A DNA stretch of 8,362 nt, taken from Treponema sp. Its GTDB lineage: Bacteria; Spirochaetota; Spirochaetia; Treponematales; Treponemataceae. Location of the stretch: the NCBI GenBank assembly GCA_016282455.1, contig JAEEKM010000358.1, positions 1 to 8,362 on the forward strand, written 5' to 3'. Below are positions 5,557 through 8,362 of this stretch, one piece after another. The number at the start of each line of letters is the position of its first letter. Within the stretch, counting starts at the first letter, position 1. The notes beneath the pieces were generated by a model. It was not told where the DNA came from. It was given only the letters and a program-made list of their open reading frames with translations, and ran no database searches. The translations under genes were made by a program, and so were the position numbers.

Positions 5557-6997
5557 AAAAACATTTTTTCTTGATCAGCATGGTTGTGCAAAAAATCAGG
5601 TTGACGGAGAACTTATAATTTCGCGTCTTGAAAAAAACGGCATGGTTCGTGTAGACGATGCAGAGTACGCAGATCTCATTATCATTAACAGCTGTGGTTT
5701 TATAGAGAGTGCAAAAACAGAAAGCCTCAATGCCCTGCTTGATGCCCGCACTGCCTACCCCAAAACAAAAATTCTTCTTGCAGGCTGTCTTGCAGAACGC
5801 TATGCAAATGTTTTTGGAAAAGAACTTCCTGAAGCAGACGGTATTTTTGGTAACGGAGATTTGTCTCAGGTAGACAGGGTTGTAGAAGAGATTTTTGCTG
5901 ACCAGAGACCGGTTCTTACTCCTCCGCAAAAAGGTGTGTGCTGCGGCGACAGGGATCTGCTTCTTTCCTTTAAGGGAAGTGCCTACGTAAAAATTACTGA
6001 GGGCTGCGACAACAGGTGTACTTTCTGTGCAATACCACTTATCCGCGGAGACCTTCGTTCAAGAAATGCAGATGAAATTGTTTCTGAAATTAAAGTTCTT
6101 CTTCTGCGGGGCGTTAAAGAAATAAATCTTATCGGTCAGGATCTTGCCGCCTACGGTTGTGGAAAAGATGATGAAGAGGGAAACAAGTGGCACGAAGTTC
6201 TTTACAAAAACCTTCATCAGCCTGTGATTGCAGACTCTGACTTTACAAAAAAATACGGAGAGTCACCGCTTCTTTCACTCATGAAAAAAATTTCTGCCCT
6301 TGAGGGAGATTTCTGGGTGCGCCTTCTTTACATTCACCCCGACCACTTTAACACAGACATCCTTACCCTCATGCAAAAGGACAGACGTTTTCTGCCTTAC
6401 TTTGACATTCCTTTCCAGTCGGGTTCAGATTCCGTCATTCATGCCATGAACAGAAAGGGCAGCGGAGAAGAGTATGTTTCCCTGATTAAAAAAATAAGGG
6501 AGCAGCTTCCTGAGGCCTGCATACGTACAACTTTCTTAACCGGATTCCCCGGCGAAAGTGAAGGGGATGCAAAAAACACGGAAAACTTTCTTAAAGAAAT
6601 TCAAAGTGACTGGAGCGGCTGCTTTACCTACAGCACGGAAGAAGATACTCCTGCTGAAAAAATGAAAAAGAAAGTTCCCCACAAAAAAGCAGAAGAACGG
6701 TCAGAGAACTTAAAAAAACTTCAGTCCGTCATTACACAGGAACGCCTTAAAAACAGAACAGGTAAAATTTACGATGTGCTTGTGGAAGAAATTATTGAAC
6801 CTCCGGAAGATGCACCTTCTGAAGGTCTTGCCATAGGCCGTGCATGGTTCCAGGCTCCCGAAGTGGACGGTTCAGTTGTTATCCGCTACGACCGTGATGA
6901 AGAAAAATCTCTGGTGGCAGTGCAGGTTGGTTCAATTGTAAAAGTGAACGTTACATCTTCTTCGGAAATAGATGTTGACGGATTTCTTGTTCTCTAG
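5549..6997 (+). CDS. rimO: Ribosomal protein S12 methylthiotransferase RimO
   Basis: The product is 482 residues. It is a radical-SAM enzyme that adds a methylthio group to an aspartate of ribosomal protein S12. The N-terminal domain carries the first Fe-S cluster ligands C13 (DQHGCAKNQVDGE), C49 (NSCGFI) and C80 (LAGCLAERY). The radical-SAM cluster is C153-x3-C157-x2-C160. A C-terminal TRAM domain spans about 402-482, and GRAWFQAPEVDG there favours RimO over MiaB. An insertion of about 30 residues (roughly 205-238) makes it longer than the 440 or so residues of E. coli RimO. The start must be the TTG at 5549: an in-frame TAG lies at 5543-5545, and the next ATG would remove the C13 motif. A GGTGG at 5535-5539 is a plausible ribosome binding site. 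The 8-bp overlap with the upstream gene suggests translational coupling. Confidence 0.93.
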   Translation: MTKKTFFLDQHGCAKNQVDGELIISRLEKNGMVRVDDAEYADLIIINSCGFIESAKTESLNALLDARTAYPKTKILLAGCLAERYANVFGKELPEADGIFGNGDLSQVDRVVEEIFADQRPVLTPPQKGVCCGDRDLLLSFKGSAYVKITEGCDNRCTFCAIPLIRGDLRSRNADEIVSEIKVLLLRGVKEINLIGQDLAAYGCGKDDEEGNKWHEVLYKNLHQPVIADSDFTKKYGESPLLSLMKKISALEGDFWVRLLYIHPDHFNTDILTLMQKDRRFLPYFDIPFQSGSDSVIHAMNRKGSGEEYVSLIKKIREQLPEACIRTTFLTGFPGESEGDAKNTENFLKEIQSDWSGCFTYSTEEDTPAEKMKKKVPHKKAEERSENLKKLQSVITQERLKNRTGKIYDVLVEEIIEPPEDAPSEGLAIGRAWFQAPEVDGSVVIRYDRDEEKSLVAVQVGSIVKVNVTSSSEIDVDGFLVL

Positions 6998-7005
6998 GAA
7001 AGTGC

Positions 7006-8362
7006 ATGAATCCTCAAGAGTATCTTTCTGTTTTAAATCCCAGCCAGAGAGAGGCAGTTGTTCATGAAGGAGATTCCCTTCTCATTCTTGCCGGCGCCGG
7101 TTCTGGAAAAACAAGAGTCATCACAACAAAGATTGCCTATTTAATTTCTCAAAAACATGTTTACCCAAGTTCCATTCTTGCAGTCACTTTTACAAAAAAA
7201 GCCGCCAATGAAATGCGGGAACGTTCAGTTCTTCTGGAAGAAGATGCTCAGTATGCAACCTTAAGGACCTTTCATTCCTGGGGTGCATATTTTCTCCGCC
7301 GTTACGCAGAGCAGGCAGGAGTGAGCAAAGATTTTACCGTTTATGATGATGACGACATGGTGACCCTTGTTACAAAAGCAATACCTTCCCTGCCAAGAAA
7401 AGAAGCGGCTGTAGTTGCCCATAAAATTTCTCTTGCCAAAGATTACGGAATTCTCCCGGATGTTCTTTCTGACACGGAGAGGAATGCACAGGTTTGTGCT
7501 GCGGTAGAAGAAGCAGGTCTTGATGAACTTTTAGATGAAGTTTTTTTGAGTCAGTATGAGTCTTACCAGAAAAGGCTTCGTGCAACAGGCAACGTTGACT
7601 TTGGAGATTTAATTCTTCTGCCCTACATGGTGCTCAGGGACAATGCATCTATACGCCACGAGACTCATCTGCGTTACAGGGTTGTAATGGTTGACGAGTA
7701 TCAGGACTCAAACGTGGCACAGTTTCTTTTGCTCCAGCAGCTTGCGGGGGTGCAGGAAAAAGCCGGAGTTAAAGTTTGTGTTGTGGGTGACGATGACCAG
7801 AGCATTTACAAATTCCGTGGGGCTGAAGTTCAGAACATTCTTCGCTTTCAGGATGAGTTTCCCGGTACAGACATTATCCGCCTTGAAACAAATTACCGTT
7901 CCACTCCGGAAATACTTGCCTGTTCAGACAAAGTAATTTCCCGCAACACAGAGCGGCTTGGAAAAACCATGCAGGCTTTTCACGACACAGGCAAAAAACC
8001 GACCCTCATTTTTCTTCCCACTCAGGATGATGAAACTCAGTTTTGTGCAGACTTAATTCAGAAGTGTTATGCAAAAGGCGTTCCCTATTCTGACTGGGCA
8101 ATTCTTTACAGAACTAATGCACAGTCGCTTGGTTTTGAAAGTGATTTTCTTAAAAGAAAAATTCCTTACACGATTGTGGGGTCACTAAAATTCTACGAGC
8201 GTGAAGAAATTAAAGATGTCCTTTCCTGGCTTGCTTTTATTGTAAACCAGAGGGATGAAATTTCTTTCAGGCGCATTATAAATAAACCTGCCCGTGGAAT
8301 TGGGGCAACTTCTCAGGATAAAATTGTTGAAGCAAGTTTAGGTGAATCTTTACTTGAAGGCA
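7006..8362 (+). CDS. UvrD/PcrA/Rep-type superfamily 1 DNA helicase (3' end outside window)
   Basis: The first 452 residues are visible and the frame is open to the window edge. Motifs in order are Q-motif NPSQREAV (11-18), Walker A GAGSGKT (30-36), Ia AVTFTKKAANEMRER, Ib TLRTFHSWG, motif II DEYQDSN (230-236), motif III VGDDDQSIYKFRGAE (from 260) and motif IV TNYRS (295-299). Motif II has Ser where most UvrD/PcrA proteins have Thr. These define a 3'-5' ATP-dependent helicase used in nucleotide excision or mismatch repair and in clearing proteins from DNA. Motifs V and VI and the C-terminus, which separate UvrD, PcrA and Rep and show any extra domain, lie outside the window. The ATG is preceded by AGGAAAG overlapping the rimO stop, with a gap of 8 bp. 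It is probably the fourth gene of the operon starting at 3739. Confidence 0.92.
   Translation, partial: MNPQEYLSVLNPSQREAVVHEGDSLLILAGAGSGKTRVITTKIAYLISQKHVYPSSILAVTFTKKAANEMRERSVLLEEDAQYATLRTFHSWGAYFLRRYAEQAGVSKDFTVYDDDDMVTLVTKAIPSLPRKEAAVVAHKISLAKDYGILPDVLSDTERNAQVCAAVEEAGLDELLDEVFLSQYESYQKRLRATGNVDFGDLILLPYMVLRDNASIRHETHLRYRVVMVDEYQDSNVAQFLLLQQLAGVQEKAGVKVCVVGDDDQSIYKFRGAEVQNILRFQDEFPGTDIIRLETNYRSTPEILACSDKVISRNTERLGKTMQAFHDTGKKPTLIFLPTQDDETQFCADLIQKCYAKGVPYSDWAILYRTNAQSLGFESDFLKRKIPYTIVGSLKFYEREEIKDVLSWLAFIVNQRDEISFRRIINKPARGIGATSQDKIVEASLGESLLEG

Noticed and set aside
5483..5929. Minus-strand ORF across the rimO start
   Set aside because: Antisense to the conserved RimO N-terminus, cysteine- and phenylalanine-rich as expected for a reverse-frame artefact.
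7370..7936. ORFs on both strands within the right-hand helicase
   Set aside because: They overlap the helicase frame that carries all ordered SF1 motifs; shadows only.

Overview
The window looks like chromosomal DNA of a spirochaete, most likely a Treponema. This is inferred from the run of lolA-like, RodZ-like HTH membrane protein, rimO and UvrD/PcrA helicase genes, from the coding style, and from the mosaic accessory DNA on the left. No rRNA or tRNA was seen to confirm it. The window divides into an accessory left half (about 1-3456) and a conserved right half (about 3673-8362).

Left half. The window opens inside an AT-rich gene for the C-terminal part of a helicase with a DUF3427 domain. 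Its stop overlaps by 4 bp (ATGA) the start of a much more GC-rich Nudix (MutT/NudG-like) pyrophosphohydrolase gene. Just past the Nudix stop is a diverged second copy of the Nudix 3' end, which looks like the stump of another gene copy. Next come small hairpins and REP-like palindromes. A minus-strand AAA ATPase with a DUF4143 domain (1881-3191) is bracketed by a perfect 25-bp direct repeat (1811-1835 and 3356-3380). At both ends this repeat runs into three degenerate units of about 20 bp. Upstream of the ATPase, three copies of TTACACATTTTTGTAA-type sites sit 32-33 bp apart over and behind its promoter, like an operator array.

Right half. A small charged hypothetical ORF (3457-3648) is followed by a promoter and four tightly packed plus-strand genes. 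They encode a periplasmic LolA-like protein, a RodZ-like cytoplasmic HTH/transmembrane/extracytoplasmic protein, the ribosomal protein S12 methylthiotransferase RimO (forced TTG start, 8-bp overlap), and a UvrD/PcrA-type helicase that runs off the right edge. Gaps are 6, -8 and 8 bp, so they probably form one operon mixing envelope, translation and DNA-repair functions.

The best candidates for something new are the helicase-Nudix pair with its sharp composition break, the compensated hairpin family and direct repeats that bracket the ATPase like a removable cassette, and the phased operator array in front of the ATPase. None of these proves a new system from sequence alone.
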